In this document: in pieces, positions 37,240 through 45,572 of the stretch
Layout: each line of letters begins with the position of its first letter
How positions within the stretch are numbered: the stretch's first letter is position 1
Assembly (NCBI GenBank): GCA_016201045.1
Contig: JACQDM010000007.1
Span: 62,001 to 126,000 of the forward strand
From: Afipia sp.
GTDB taxonomy: Bacteria; Pseudomonadota; Alphaproteobacteria; Rhizobiales; Xanthobacteraceae
DNA length: 64,000 bases
Direction: 5' to 3'
Notes under the pieces: model-generated
Database searches by the model: none
What the model was told of the DNA's origin: nothing
Seen by the model: only the letters and a program-made list of their open reading frames with translations
Program-made: the position numbers and the translations under genes

Positions 37240-38013
37240 TCAGTTGCCGATGAAGGGTCCAAGTGTCTCGCCGATATCATGATTGATGACGAGGTCGGCG
37301 ATCTCGTCCTGATCGGTCGGCTCATTGTTGATAATGACCAGCTTTGCGCCGCAGTTGCGTGCCAGCAGCGGAAATCCAGCGGCCGGCCAAACGACAAGCG
37401 AAGAGCCGATCGCGAGAAATAGGTCGCAATGCTGCGTCAATTCGGTTGCGCGCCGCATGTCTTCCTCTGGCATGGCCTGACCGAACGAAATCGTCGCCGA
37501 CTTCACCGGATCGCCGCAGGTCTCGCAATCCGGTGCTTCGCCGCTGTCGTCGAACCGGGATCTGACCCAGTCGATCTCATAACGGTGGCCGCAACCGATG
37601 CACTTGGCGAAAGTCGTGTTGCCGTGCAGTTCGATCACATGCTCGGCGGCAAAACCGGATCGCTGATGCAGATTGTCGATGTTTTGCGTGATGATCGCAG
37701 GCACCTTGCCGGCCTTATAGAGTGAGGCGAGTGCCCTATGCCCTCGCCCCGGTTTTGCGCCCGCAAAACTCGGCTCCATTGCAAAGCGCCTGCGCCATGC
37801 CTCGTCCCGCGCATCCTGGCTTGCGACGAACTCGTCGAACGGGATCGGGCGGTTCTTCGTCCACAGCCCACCCGGCGAACGAAAATCGGGAATGCCGCAT
37901 TCGGTCGAAATTCCCGCGCCGGTAAACGGAATGATGGACCTTGCCTCGGCGATCATATCGCCGAGTTTTTCAATCCCGCTTTGCAGACTGGAAACAATCA
38001 TCCGCGCGATCAT
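37240..38013 (-). CDS. cobB: NAD-dependent protein deacylase, sirtuin
   Basis: A 257-aa Sir2 enzyme. NAD-binding IPFTGAGISTECGIPDFRS, TQNIDNLHQRSG, the catalytic histidine in IELHGNTTFAKC, and a four-cysteine zinc site (CIGCG ... CETCG) are all present. It removes acyl groups from lysines using NAD+, with acetyl-CoA synthetase a common target. It follows DUF805 by 6 bp on the same strand. The ATG at 38001 is an alternative start. Confidence 0.95.
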   Translation of the reverse strand: MIARMIVSSLQSGIEKLGDMIAEARSIIPFTGAGISTECGIPDFRSPGGLWTKNRPIPFDEFVASQDARDEAWRRRFAMEPSFAGAKPGRGHRALASLYKAGKVPAIITQNIDNLHQRSGFAAEHVIELHGNTTFAKCIGCGHRYEIDWVRSRFDDSGEAPDCETCGDPVKSATISFGQAMPEEDMRRATELTQHCDLFLAIGSSLVVWPAAGFPLLARNCGAKLVIINNEPTDQDEIADLVINHDIGETLGPFIGN

Positions 38014-38019
38014 GCCAAG

Positions 38020-38364
38020 TTAAAGAGGATCCGGCCCGAAGCGGTTTGGACCTGCTGTCCCGCGAAAGCAAAACCAAATCAGAATGATCACGGCTCCCAC
38101 GCCGGTCAGCGTCAACAGCAGCCACCAGGCGGTGTGATCGAGATCGTGGAAGCGCCGGAACGCCACCGCAAGCCCGGGCAGAAAAAGCACGAGCGAAACG
38201 ACACCGCTAAAAATTCCAAACCCGACGAAGCCGTCCATCACGCCGGCCACCAGCGTCGCGATCATGGAGAACAACGTCCAAAACCAATATTCCGACCGCG
38301 ACGCGCGACCATCGAAGCCTACAAAATTTTTGAAACCCGAATTGACAGCCTGCCCGAAATCCAT
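38020..38364 (-). CDS. DUF805 membrane protein
   Basis: A 114-aa inner-membrane protein with about three to four helices. GFDGRASRSEYWFWTLF and AVAFRRFHDLDHTAWW are the two hallmark blocks of the DUF805 family. Its function is unknown. It lies 6 bp upstream of cobB and is probably co-transcribed. Confidence 0.9.
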   Translation of the reverse strand: MDFGQAVNSGFKNFVGFDGRASRSEYWFWTLFSMIATLVAGVMDGFVGFGIFSGVVSLVLFLPGLAVAFRRFHDLDHTAWWLLLTLTGVGAVIILIWFCFRGTAGPNRFGPDPL

Positions 38365-38528
38365 GGACGCCCTCCCATTCCAATCATCGATAGTCGCGCG
38401 AAGGCAAAATGCTGTCGAGAGAGCTGCATCACATTTTTGTAGATGCGAAACGACTGCTGGGTCGTGGCGTTAGGTGCACGAGCACGGATCAAATATCCGG
38501 TCACAATTTTCAGCAATTGGGAGGCAGA

Positions 38529-38765
38529 ATGCCCTACGCGCTGTTTTGCCAGAATGTGAAAATCAGCAGGGCCTATCCGACCGAAGCCGACGTCTGGAGG
38601 CATGCGTCGCAGAATGACCTCGTCGATGTTGCATCGGCCGAGGAGCAGCCGACGCCCAAGCCTGCGCTAGACAACGACTATGAAATCCGCAAATGCGAAG
38701 CCGACGCGCCCGAAAAGAACCATGACGCGAAGGTCACCGATTTTGTGCTCCCCTTTCCCACATAG
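38529..38765 (+). CDS. Small hypothetical protein
   Basis: A 78-aa protein starting MPYALFCQNVKISRAYPTEADVWRH after a strong GGGAGG site; the track start is 40 codons too long. It has the look of a conserved small protein of this bacterial family (DNDYEIRKCEAD near the C-terminus), but I know no function. Its end is close to a strong terminator on the opposite strand. Confidence 0.75.
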   Translation: MPYALFCQNVKISRAYPTEADVWRHASQNDLVDVASAEEQPTPKPALDNDYEIRKCEADAPEKNHDAKVTDFVLPFPT

Positions 38766-38782
38766 ACACTGAAATCGAATCC

Positions 38783-38810
38783 AAAAAAAGCCCGGCTCGG
38801 GAGCCGGGCT
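38783..38810 (-). terminator. Strong rho-independent terminator
   Basis: On the minus strand AGCCCGGCTC pairs with GAGCCGGGCT around CC, followed by seven Ts. It ends the Gly/Tyr-rich gene at 38822. On the plus strand TTTCGATTTTG follows the stem, so it may also stop transcripts of the small gene at 38529. Confidence 0.85.
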
Positions 38811-38821
38811 TTCGATTTTGC

Positions 38822-39136
38822 TTAGTAGTAACTCGTGCCGCCATAAGTGGTCGATTCACCCATCGGGCTCGGATCGTTGTTGTGGTTGTTGTTGTAGTAG
38901 TAATGCGGACGCGCGTAATAGTAGCCGCCGCCGTAATACGGCGTCTCGTAGCCGTAAGCTCCGTAATACGGGCTGTTGTACGCATTATACGAACTCGCGG
39001 CAGCACCCGCAGCTAGCGCGCCGGCGGCGATACCGAAGCCTATGGCTGCCGCGTTGCGTCCGCCGCGTGCTTCGGCTGGCGCCGAAACGGCGGCGATGGT
39101 TGCGACCGTGGCCAAGGCGATTGCAATCTTTTTCAT
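38822..39136 (-). CDS. Exported Gly/Ala/Tyr-rich small protein
   Basis: A 104-aa protein with a signal peptide (IAIALATVATIAAVSAPAEA), then an alanine/glycine-rich hydrophobic helix (IGFGIAAGALAAGAAASS) and a tail dominated by tyrosine, glycine and asparagine (YYGGGYYYARPHYYYNNN). This composition suggests a membrane- or surface-associated low-complexity protein. Its function is not known. Confidence 0.78.
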   Translation of the reverse strand: MKKIAIALATVATIAAVSAPAEARGGRNAAAIGFGIAAGALAAGAAASSYNAYNSPYYGAYGYETPYYGGGYYYARPHYYYNNNHNNDPSPMGESTTYGGTSYY

Positions 39137-39301
39137 GGATCAACCCTTTCGTTACCTGGGCATAACGAGTCACTCCCGAAAAGGTTCCCACCGGCAAAAT
39201 CGAATTCTGTCGGAGGCGGCGCTAGGCTTGCCCGCCATATACGACTAGAAAGCAGCAAGGCAAAAACGGCTGACCAAACAATCGGCTTTAGGGAGTGAGG
39301 C

Positions 39302-39751
39302 ATGCGCTACCTGCACACGATGCTGCGCGTCAGAAATCTCAATATCGCGATGAAATTCTATCGCGACGCGCTGGGGCTGAAAGAGGTGCGGCGCATCGAC
39401 AACGACAAAGCACGCTTCACCCTCTTATTCCTGTGTGCTCCCGAGGATGAAGGCCTGCTGAAACAAGTGAAGGGCCGCGGCGCTCCGTTGGTAGAATTGA
39501 CTTACAACTGGGACGAAGAGAAGTACGGCGAGGACCGCTACTTCGGACACCTCGCTTACGAAGTCGATGACATTTACGCGACCTGCGAACGGTTGATGAA
39601 ACTCAGCATCACCATCAATCGTCCGCCGCGCGACGGTCAGATGGCATTCATCCGCTCGCCGGATCTCCATTCAATCGAGTTGCTGCAGAAGGGCGACGCC
39701 AAGCCGCCAGCCGAACCCTGGGCATCGATGCCGAACACCGGACATTGGTAA
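39302..39751 (+). CDS. gloA: Glyoxalase I / VOC family protein
   Basis: A 149-aa protein built of two beta-alpha-beta-beta-beta units. The opening MRYLHTMLRVRNLNIAMKFYRDALGL and the metal ligands H5, E in LVELTYN, H in FGHLAYEVDD and E in SIELLQ match lactoylglutathione lyase. It would detoxify methylglyoxal with glutathione. The region between the last helix and the C-terminus (AEPWASMPNTGHW) is typical of the alphaproteobacterial form. Confidence 0.88.
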   Translation: MRYLHTMLRVRNLNIAMKFYRDALGLKEVRRIDNDKARFTLLFLCAPEDEGLLKQVKGRGAPLVELTYNWDEEKYGEDRYFGHLAYEVDDIYATCERLMKLSITINRPPRDGQMAFIRSPDLHSIELLQKGDAKPPAEPWASMPNTGHW

Positions 39752-39836
39752 CAAGCGCCACTTTCGTTCCGATGGCGGAACATCGCTTCCTGATTTGCGT
39801 TGTCGCTCTATCAATATTTACGATGGAGGAACCAAC

Positions 39837-39917
39837 ATGGGACGCGGATTGCTGTTGTGGTTGCTTGGCGTACCGATTCCGGTGATCATTCTGCTGTGGC
39901 TGTTCTTCGGACGGTGA
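39837..39917 (+). CDS. 26-aa membrane microprotein
   Basis: A gene too short for the track: MGRGLLLWLLGVPIPVIILL then WLFFGR. It has a textbook GGAGGAACCAAC before the ATG and a strong terminator 14 bp after the stop, so it forms its own transcription unit. The peptide is a single membrane helix broken by proline. Similar microproteins seem common in this bacterial family; function unknown. Confidence 0.75.
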   Translation: MGRGLLLWLLGVPIPVIILLWLFFGR

Positions 39918-39931
39918 GCAAAAAATAAAAA

Positions 39932-39953
39932 CCCCGCTTGTGCGGGGCTTTTT
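39932..39953 (+). terminator. Rho-independent terminator of the 26-aa gene
   Basis: CCCCGC-TTGT-GCGGGG followed by CTTTTT. It lies just after the microprotein stop codon. Confidence 0.85.
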
Positions 39954-39969
39954 CGTTTCTCATTTGAAG

Positions 39970-40296
39970 TCACGGTCTCCGGCAGTCGCCCAGTCCTTCG
40001 ACGACCTTGACCAGCTTGTTGTCCGCCGCCTTCAGGATGCACATTTCAACTTCCTTGCCGGCGGGAACCGGCTTTGTGCAAATGATCTGCGGGTTATCGT
40101 CGTAGACCTCGGTTCCGAACTTACAATTCGCGAGGCATGACGCGGTTGTACTAAGTGGATTGGTGAGAGACACGCTCGCCGACTCAGCTCCCGGCAGGAT
40201 CGTGCACGTCACAGCAACGGACTCTGCGTCTGCATTCTGTTGTGCCAGGCAAGAACAACAGAAAATCAAAACCAGCAGAATTCCATGCGAACGCAT
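39970..40296 (-). CDS. Exported cysteine-containing hypothetical protein
   Basis: A 108-aa protein with a hydrophobic leader (ILLVLIFCCSCLAQQ) that may be a signal peptide or a lipoprotein leader. The mature part has spaced cysteines (VTCTIL, SCLANCKFG, IICTKP, MCILKA, DCRRP), suggesting a disulphide-bonded periplasmic fold. I recognise no family. It converges on the microprotein terminator. Confidence 0.65.
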   Translation of the reverse strand: MRSHGILLVLIFCCSCLAQQNADAESVAVTCTILPGAESASVSLTNPLSTTASCLANCKFGTEVYDDNPQIICTKPVPAGKEVEMCILKAADNKLVKVVEGLGDCRRP

Positions 40297-40525
40297 TTCA
40301 AAACCTTCCTAAGCCTGAACAACGTAACAATCCTCAAAAGGATTGACGACTGACACCGCTCCAGTCGCCTCTTGTGCGACGCAACATTTCGTATCCAGGT
40401 TAGTTATCCGAAAAATTGAGGCCCGCGATACCGCCCGCTGACCGAAAGTCATGTTGTATCGACCATGCCGTTTCGATACCTAGTCGATGGCGGAGCCGCA
40501 AGGACCGCAAGCTAGGGTCCGCTTT

Positions 40526-41386
40526 ATGCTCCGCCGGAACTTCGTTTCCAGACGATCCCCATGTGTCGCCGCATTTTGCGCAGCGCTCATCGTTAGCGCG
40601 CTTCATGTTGTCCCCGCTGCTGCGGAAGATCTCACGTCGAACGTCGCGCCGGCCGCGACGGACGATCTCGATGCGGTGTTCGCCAGTCAGCCGTGCAAGC
40701 TGACCAAGAGCCTTACGCAGTTCGACGCCCCGATGGCGCGTCTGTCGAAGCGCATCAATTCGCACGAGCCAGTTACGATTATTGCGATTGGTTCGTCATC
40801 GACGGCCGGCGCGGGCGCAAGTTCTGCGGCGTTCTCTTATCCGAGTCGGCTTGCTCGCGAATTGAAGCGGCGCTTTCCGCTTGAATCGTTCGCCGTCCTG
40901 AATCTCGGGAAGAACGGCGAAGAAGCGTCCCAGATGATGGTGCGGCTCGACGTGGCGCTGACGCGCGATCCGGATCTCGTGATCTGGCAGGTCGGCACCA
41001 ATGCGATTTTACGCGACTCGAGCGTCGATGAGGTCAGCGCTGCCGTCGAAGCCGGCGTTCAGCGGGTCAAGGCGAACGGGACAGACATTCTTTTGCTCGA
41101 TCCGCAATTCTCACCGGCTGTGAACTCTAAATCGGAGACGCACAGCATGATCGGCGCGATCGGCGCGATCGCAAAGCGCGCGCACATTCCTCTGTTCCGG
41201 CGCTACGTCGCCATGCAGCACTGGCACGACGATCAATCTCTGTCCTTCGAGCATTTTATCCGGCCCGACGGCATTCACCTGAATGACTGGGGCTATGCCT
41301 GCCTTGCGCGCACCCTTGCGGATAACATCGCAACTGCGGTCGCGCGATCGCGCGCCGTTGCGGACGTCAAATCATCAATCCAATAA
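40526..41386 (+). CDS. SGNH/GDSL-family hydrolase
   Basis: A 286-aa exported esterase-like protein. The nucleophile block is IIAIGSSSTAGAGASS (GSSS in place of GDSL), followed by NLGKNGEEA (Gly), WQVGTNAIL (Asn) and a C-terminal PDGIHLNDWGY carrying Asp and His. The signal peptide is CVAAFCAALIVSALHVVPAAA. I chose the ATG at 40526; the track start 13 codons earlier has no ribosome site. Substrates could be acyl groups on surface glycans (inference). Confidence 0.85.
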   Translation: MLRRNFVSRRSPCVAAFCAALIVSALHVVPAAAEDLTSNVAPAATDDLDAVFASQPCKLTKSLTQFDAPMARLSKRINSHEPVTIIAIGSSSTAGAGASSAAFSYPSRLARELKRRFPLESFAVLNLGKNGEEASQMMVRLDVALTRDPDLVIWQVGTNAILRDSSVDEVSAAVEAGVQRVKANGTDILLLDPQFSPAVNSKSETHSMIGAIGAIAKRAHIPLFRRYVAMQHWHDDQSLSFEHFIRPDGIHLNDWGYACLARTLADNIATAVARSRAVADVKSSIQ

Positions 41387-41429
41387 ACCGCGTTTGCTGC
41401 TTTGCGGACGCGAGGTCTGCTCTTGGCGG

Positions 41430-42116
41430 CTATTGCGCGGCGAATTGCGACAGCACCTGCTTGCAAGCGGGTGACAACGCGGGCGCGTTCGCGACAAGAC
41501 ACTGAATGATGCGTCCGCCGCCTGGATCGATGCCACCGCAGATCGCACGAACATCGCCGCCGCAAGCTGACCGCAGCACAAATAATTCTTCGCGCGGCCG
41601 CATCGGACGGAGCACGAGAGTTGGCGCAGGTGCTGCTGCGGGTGCTGGCGGCGGACTTACGGTCGCCGCACTTGCCGGCGGTTGGCTCGCTGCGGGCGTT
41701 GCGGTTTTTGCGCCCGATCCCCCACTGTTGGCCGGCTTAGCCGGAGGCGCGCTCGTCGCAGCTTTGGGAGCCGGTGACGGCAGGGGCGCTATCGTGGTCG
41801 CAGCTGGCGCGGAATCTGTCTTTGGCTGAGGCGCGGTCTCTGCCTTTGGTTCGGGAGCGGCGGGTTCGATCGCGCTTACGGCGCTCTGACAGGCGGCCGA
41901 GAGCTTCGCCATGTTTTTCTGAAGACACTGAAGCGATGCCATGCCGCCCGGCGGCACGCTTGCGCAGTTTGCCTCATAGTCGGAGCGGCAGGACGAGCGG
42001 ATCGCGCTTCGTTGTGCGTCGGTCGGCTGCTGCGCAACCGCCGCCGCCGCAGTTCCGGCGACGATCGTCGTGGCAAGAACATATCGCATTGTCGCGCGGC
42101 TGAACACTTCAATCAT
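41430..42116 (-). CDS. Cysteine-rich repeat exported protein
   Basis: About 228 aa. A signal peptide (YVLATTIVAGTAAAAVAQQ) is followed by one cysteine-rich unit (CRSDYEANCASVPPGGMASLQCLQKN), a long Pro/Ala linker (more than 90 residues) and a second similar unit (CGGDVRAICGGIDPGGGRIIQCLVAN). The two C-x9-C-x12-C-like units resemble the cysteine-rich repeat of Golgi GLG1-type proteins. I prefer the ATG at 42116. It is the last gene before the accessory region. Confidence 0.75.
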   Translation of the reverse strand: MIEVFSRATMRYVLATTIVAGTAAAAVAQQPTDAQRSAIRSSCRSDYEANCASVPPGGMASLQCLQKNMAKLSAACQSAVSAIEPAAPEPKAETAPQPKTDSAPAATTIAPLPSPAPKAATSAPPAKPANSGGSGAKTATPAASQPPASAATVSPPPAPAAAPAPTLVLRPMRPREELFVLRSACGGDVRAICGGIDPGGGRIIQCLVANAPALSPACKQVLSQFAAQ

Positions 42117-42422
42117 GTCGGCAATCCCATTGCTGAACTGCAAAAAGTCGCTCACCAAAAAAGGCATTGGCGATTGACAACCCAGCAGACTATTTTTCCG
42201 CTGGCGGTTCAATGACGGGAATTGTGAAAGAAGGCCGTGGCGCCCCTAGCGGAATCCATCTCAGATCATAAGCCATTGCCAAATTTATAATAATTCAGCT
42301 CCATTACGCTGATATACCCGCAAATGTACCCGCATAAAAGCAGAGTAAGAGAGCACGCGGGTGTTTGCTGTAGAGACGCGGCGAGTGTCGCATTCCTTCT
42401 AGGAGCTGCGGAATCTCGTCTC
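42117..42422. other. Gene-poor junction at left edge of the accessory region
   Basis: About 306 bp with no supported gene. It holds two close copies of TACCCGCA (TACCCGCAAATGTACCCGCAT near 42315-42335) and a drop in GC. This would fit an old attachment or junction site, but no integrase and no matching second copy can be shown in this window. Confidence 0.35.
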
Positions 42423-42653
42423 TTAAGCAGTTACCCGCGCTTGGAAACCGGTGTGCTTGCGTGCCCCATAATCGCGCGGTGTCCATTCTTCCCCAGCTTC
42501 TAATTCGGAAACATCTATCTCCAACTTGGATGACTCGATGATCTCGCCACCCATGATGTCCGCACCTTTGGCTGTCGCCATCCGACGTGAAGTTGACCAG
42601 CCATCGGTCGAGATATCGTAAAATCGCACCCTATAGACAATAACCTTCCCCAT
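42423..42653 (-). CDS. Small hypothetical protein, phage/plasmid-like
   Basis: A 76-aa protein (MGKVIVYRVRFYDISTDGWS... VTA). AGGAG lies 9 nt upstream of the ATG at 42653, which I prefer to the track start. The sequence is a beta-rich domain with KLEIDVSELEAGEEW. No family is recognised. It follows the 62-aa gene by 16 bp on the same strand. Confidence 0.65.
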   Translation of the reverse strand: MGKVIVYRVRFYDISTDGWSTSRRMATAKGADIMGGEIIESSKLEIDVSELEAGEEWTPRDYGARKHTGFQARVTA

Positions 42654-42669
42654 TTGCGTTGATCTCCTG

Positions 42670-42858
42670 TTATCGACCGGCAATTCCAGATGCCTTGTCG
42701 AGAATTTTTTCCATCAAGGCTGCGCACTCTTGCGCTGTCTTCTGATCCGAAAACAGCAGCGTCAAATTCGGTGACTTGCCATGCTCGCCAAGAGTAAAAC
42801 CCGGCCCGGCATGAGGACCGATCTGCACACTTTGAACGTCGCCAATTTTCCAAGACAT
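42670..42858 (-). CDS. Small hypothetical protein
   Basis: A 62-aa protein (MSWKIGDVQSVQIGPHAGPG ...) with GGGAG well placed before the ATG. It resembles a short beta-sheet protein with an amphipathic C-terminal helix (TAQECAALMEKILDKAS). Function unknown. Probably one transcript with the 76-aa gene. Confidence 0.6.
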   Translation of the reverse strand: MSWKIGDVQSVQIGPHAGPGFTLGEHGKSPNLTLLFSDQKTAQECAALMEKILDKASGIAGR

Positions 42859-42939
42859 GAACGTCTCCCTGCCATCGCAATAAGGATGCGCAATCGTGGC
42901 GGATCGTTGTCCGTCGGATTTAATGCGGGTTAAATTTAG

Positions 42940-43110
42940 TTAGCCCCGGAACGCGCGCCATATCCAGTAGCCGAGCGTGACCCAAATTATCGCCGATACG
43001 CAGAACAGGCCGACATACTCAATCCAGCTCGTCCCCCTGGACTTCGCAACCGGCGCGTCCAGCTCGCGTGCGCCACCTTCAATGACTTTGAATTTGAGCT
43101 GCTTGTCCAT
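42940..43110 (-). CDS. Small single-span membrane protein
   Basis: A 56-aa protein starting MDKQLKFKVIEGGARELD, with one C-terminal membrane helix (YVGLFCVSAIIWVTLGYWIW). The start lies 2 bp after the stop of the upstream 96-aa gene, which makes the track's longer start unlikely. Function unknown. Confidence 0.55.
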   Translation of the reverse strand: MDKQLKFKVIEGGARELDAPVAKSRGTSWIEYVGLFCVSAIIWVTLGYWIWRAFRG

Positions 43111-43112
43111 CG

Positions 43113-43403
43113 TCACTCGTAGTGGCTCGCGTCCATCCGATCTAATGCCTCTTGGCCCCATCGCTCAATCTCTTCCGCCGTCCACTCACGCCGACCGCGC
43201 GTGTATCCGTGGGAGCATGCCGCACGCCACAACTCGGCATCCACGCGAAATCGCTCGACCTCGATCTCAAAAAATTCGTTCGCAAGGATCAACGCGATGA
43301 TCGTCGCGCGCATGTCGCCGCCACTGACCGCAATTGCCTGATCCGCCGCAGCCTCAAGCCTCTGCATTTCGGTCTGCGATGATCTTTCGACTGCTACTGC
43401 CAT
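43113..43403 (-). CDS. Small helical hypothetical protein
   Basis: A 96-aa, mostly helical protein (MQRLEAAADQAIAVSGGDMR, IALILANEFFEIEVERFRVD, WTAEEIERWGQEALDRMDA). It is immediately followed by the membrane microprotein. No family is recognised. The next gene on the other strand is 70 bp away, so promoters for both directions probably lie there. Confidence 0.6.
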   Translation of the reverse strand: MAVAVERSSQTEMQRLEAAADQAIAVSGGDMRATIIALILANEFFEIEVERFRVDAELWRAACSHGYTRGRREWTAEEIERWGQEALDRMDASHYE

Positions 43404-43473
43404 CGCGCGACCCTGCTTGACTACGAGCGGTGAGGTTCTTATTTTGTTCTTCGACAGTCAAGCGGACCGAACC

Positions 43474-43734
43474 ATGGAACTCTCATTCATCCGCGCCGAG
43501 ATTGAACGCATGCGGACGCAGATCGGCTGCCAGCGCAATGATATTCAAACGCTTCGCCGAGTCGGCATCAGCACAGTCTCCGCGAAAGAACTTTTGTCGA
43601 GGGTACCGAATAAGTTAGACGAATTTTTCGAGAAGCGGGATGAACTAAAAGGCAAGGAAAGCGATCAAAAACGGTTGCCATCAGTCGAATCACAACCCGG
43701 ATGGACTCCGAAAGCCGATTTTGTCAAGATATAG
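43474..43734 (+). CDS. Small charged helical protein upstream of CBASS
   Basis: An 86-aa protein from the ATG at 43474 (MELSFIRAEIERMRTQIGCQ...). The track start uses a TTG without support. The N-terminal half looks like a coiled coil, and the middle VGISTVSAKELLSRVPNKLDEF like a small helical domain. It ends 109 bp before the CD-NTase gene on the same strand; whether it belongs to the defence operon is unknown. Confidence 0.5.
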   Translation: MELSFIRAEIERMRTQIGCQRNDIQTLRRVGISTVSAKELLSRVPNKLDEFFEKRDELKGKESDQKRLPSVESQPGWTPKADFVKI

Positions 43735-43842
43735 TACGTCGAAGAATATTTTTTGGCAGCCCTTGTCCCGCCTTGCTGCCATTCCATTGCACCCCAACTA
43801 AAGTCGCACCCCGACGCCCGGGGCGAACAATGGAGCAGTAAA

Positions 43843-45090
43843 ATGAACGTTGCGTACTCCGGGCCGTGGCCCAAGCTTGACGAGAACGACGCCCTCTTGA
43901 TGGACGTCGCCCGCCGCATCCAGTTGACAAAGACCAAGCACGAAGCAGCCGAGACGAACTTTCGGGCGCTGTGCAACCATGTGGACCGCGAAGGCAGTCC
44001 CTTGGAAAACAAAGTCGTCGAATGTTACCCCAGCGGCAGCTTCGCGACGGGCACCGCTATCGCCTCGCGCGTTGCTCAAAGCCAGCATGACGTTGACGTG
44101 GTGATCGAACTCGACGTGCCGTCGAACTCTGCACCGAAGCAAATTCTCGATTTGCTTTTCACCGCCATCAACGGCGACCCCGGCAGCCGCTACCACGGTA
44201 AGGTGACCAAGAACAGCCGTTGCGTCACCGTCGATTATGAAGACGGCACGACCGTCGATCTGATGCCTGTCTCACGCATCACCGGCCCCGAGCGAGCGGG
44301 TCACCTCTTCCATCACAAGCCGGAAAGCTCAGAGTCATTCCACAAGCAGGTGAACCCGTGGGGCTTCGCAAAGCATTTCAACGACCACGTCAAGTTTGAT
44401 CCGGCATTCTATGACTTGTTCAAAGGCCGTCGCGTTCTTGTCGAAGGCACACTGCTTGAGAAGGCAGAGACTCAGCCCATGCCGGTCCATGCGCCCATCG
44501 ATGAGAAGTCACCTCGCGTCGTCGCCCTGCAACTCATCAAGCGCAATCGCGACATCGCATGGCGTGCTGCTTCACGTCGCGATCTTCGCAAGCCACCCTC
44601 CGTTGTGCTGGCCGCAATCGCGCTCGATGCAGGTCCGGTTCACCTCAGTCTGTTGGAAGAAGTCGTCGCAGTCGCGAACCATATCAGGGTTCGCTTGGCG
44701 GAGACGCATGGACCGAGAGGCACGGTGCAGGTGTTCAACCCGTCTTATGCACCCGATGAGTTCACCGACCGCTGGCCGGAAAACAAATCGGCGCAGGCGC
44801 AATACTCGGAAGATCTCCGCAAACTGGTTGTCGCGCTCCACAAGCTCAAGAGCGAAGACCTCAGCCTCGCCGAAAAACGCGAAGTGTTGAAGGCGCTGTT
44901 CGGTGAGACGGCGGCGGCGTATGCCGTCGAGAGTACACTGGATGCTCGTCGCCGCGAAATGCAGGCGGGTCGCATGCACATCGATGGCGCGGGCAAAGTC
45001 CTCGGTGTTGCGGCGCCCGTTGTCGTCGGCATGCGCAGCACTGCGGCCCGCGCGGCAACGCGCGAAGGCGGCGGCAATTTCAGGGAATGA
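43843..45090 (+). CDS. CBASS CD-NTase (cyclic oligonucleotide synthase)
   Basis: A 415-aa cGAS/DncV-like nucleotidyltransferase, the sensor enzyme of a CBASS anti-phage operon. The active site is complete: G65-S66 in YPSGSFATGTAI, D83-x-D85 in QHDVDVVIEL, and the third acidic residue D139 in TVDLMPVSR. The C-terminal half is helical (OAS1-C-like). The C-terminus ends EGGGNFRE, exposed as expected when an E2-like partner modifies it. I chose the ATG at 43843 with GGAG upstream. Its stop overlaps the E2-like start (ATGA). Product identity (for example cGAMP) cannot be read from the sequence, though patatin effectors usually respond to cGAMP. Confidence 0.88.
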   Translation: MNVAYSGPWPKLDENDALLMDVARRIQLTKTKHEAAETNFRALCNHVDREGSPLENKVVECYPSGSFATGTAIASRVAQSQHDVDVVIELDVPSNSAPKQILDLLFTAINGDPGSRYHGKVTKNSRCVTVDYEDGTTVDLMPVSRITGPERAGHLFHHKPESSESFHKQVNPWGFAKHFNDHVKFDPAFYDLFKGRRVLVEGTLLEKAETQPMPVHAPIDEKSPRVVALQLIKRNRDIAWRAASRRDLRKPPSVVLAAIALDAGPVHLSLLEEVVAVANHIRVRLAETHGPRGTVQVFNPSYAPDEFTDRWPENKSAQAQYSEDLRKLVVALHKLKSEDLSLAEKREVLKALFGETAAAYAVESTLDARRREMQAGRMHIDGAGKVLGVAAPVVVGMRSTAARAATREGGGNFRE

Positions 45091-45572
45091 AAACGATCAA
45101 GCAACAGATCGAAGCCATGTCAGTCCGCTGGCCTGGCTTCGAAGTCAAATTCCAAGACGCGCACAACGTCGGATGGGAAGGTATCGTGACGCCCGCAAAA
45201 CGTCCGTACCTGCTCCGTGTTGGATACGACGTACCGAAAAACATTCTTGAAAATCGCACGTTGCACAACTCTCAACCCGGCGTTCAGGTACTTAAGCCTG
45301 TCCTCGAACGGCATGCAGATTACGAGGAAGGCCCGATACCACACGTCTATCGCAACAAGGCGGACGAGAAACTTCCGTACTTGTGCCTGTTCAGCCCTGA
45401 GCTGCGCGAATGGACGCCTGACGATCTTCTTGCCGACACGACCATTTTCTGGGCGGTCGAGTGGCTCTACTTCTATGAAGGCTGGCTGCTGACTCGCAAA
45501 TGGTATGGCGGCGGACGCCATGTGCCTCGTCCCGATGATGGGGGCAAGCAACTTGATCGAGCGGCGGTCTAG
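45087..45572 (+). CDS. E2-like ubiquitin-conjugating protein of type II-short CBASS
   Basis: A 161-aa protein with the sequence pattern of CBASS E2 domains: RWPGFEVKFQDAHNVGWEG, PHVYRN, then the presumed catalytic cysteine C100 in LPYLCLFSPELREW, and WAVEWLYFYEGWLLTRKWYGGG. Unlike Cap2 of full type II systems there is no fused E1 domain and no JAB protease (Cap3) nearby. Such stand-alone E2 systems are called type II-short and are thought to attach the CD-NTase through the cysteine. The gene overlaps the CD-NTase by 4 bp and the patatin gene by at least several codons. Confidence 0.82.
   Translation: MKTIKQQIEAMSVRWPGFEVKFQDAHNVGWEGIVTPAKRPYLLRVGYDVPKNILENRTLHNSQPGVQVLKPVLERHADYEEGPIPHVYRNKADEKLPYLCLFSPELREWTPDDLLADTTIFWAVEWLYFYEGWLLTRKWYGGGRHVPRPDDGGKQLDRAAV

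Noticed and set aside
42304-42486. 60-aa minus-strand ORF at the accessory border
   Set aside because: Overlaps the end of the 76-aa gene and has no ribosome site or familiar motif.
43474-43734. Small upstream protein as a fourth CBASS component
   Set aside because: No E1, JAB or known accessory motif, and a 109-bp gap; left as unknown.
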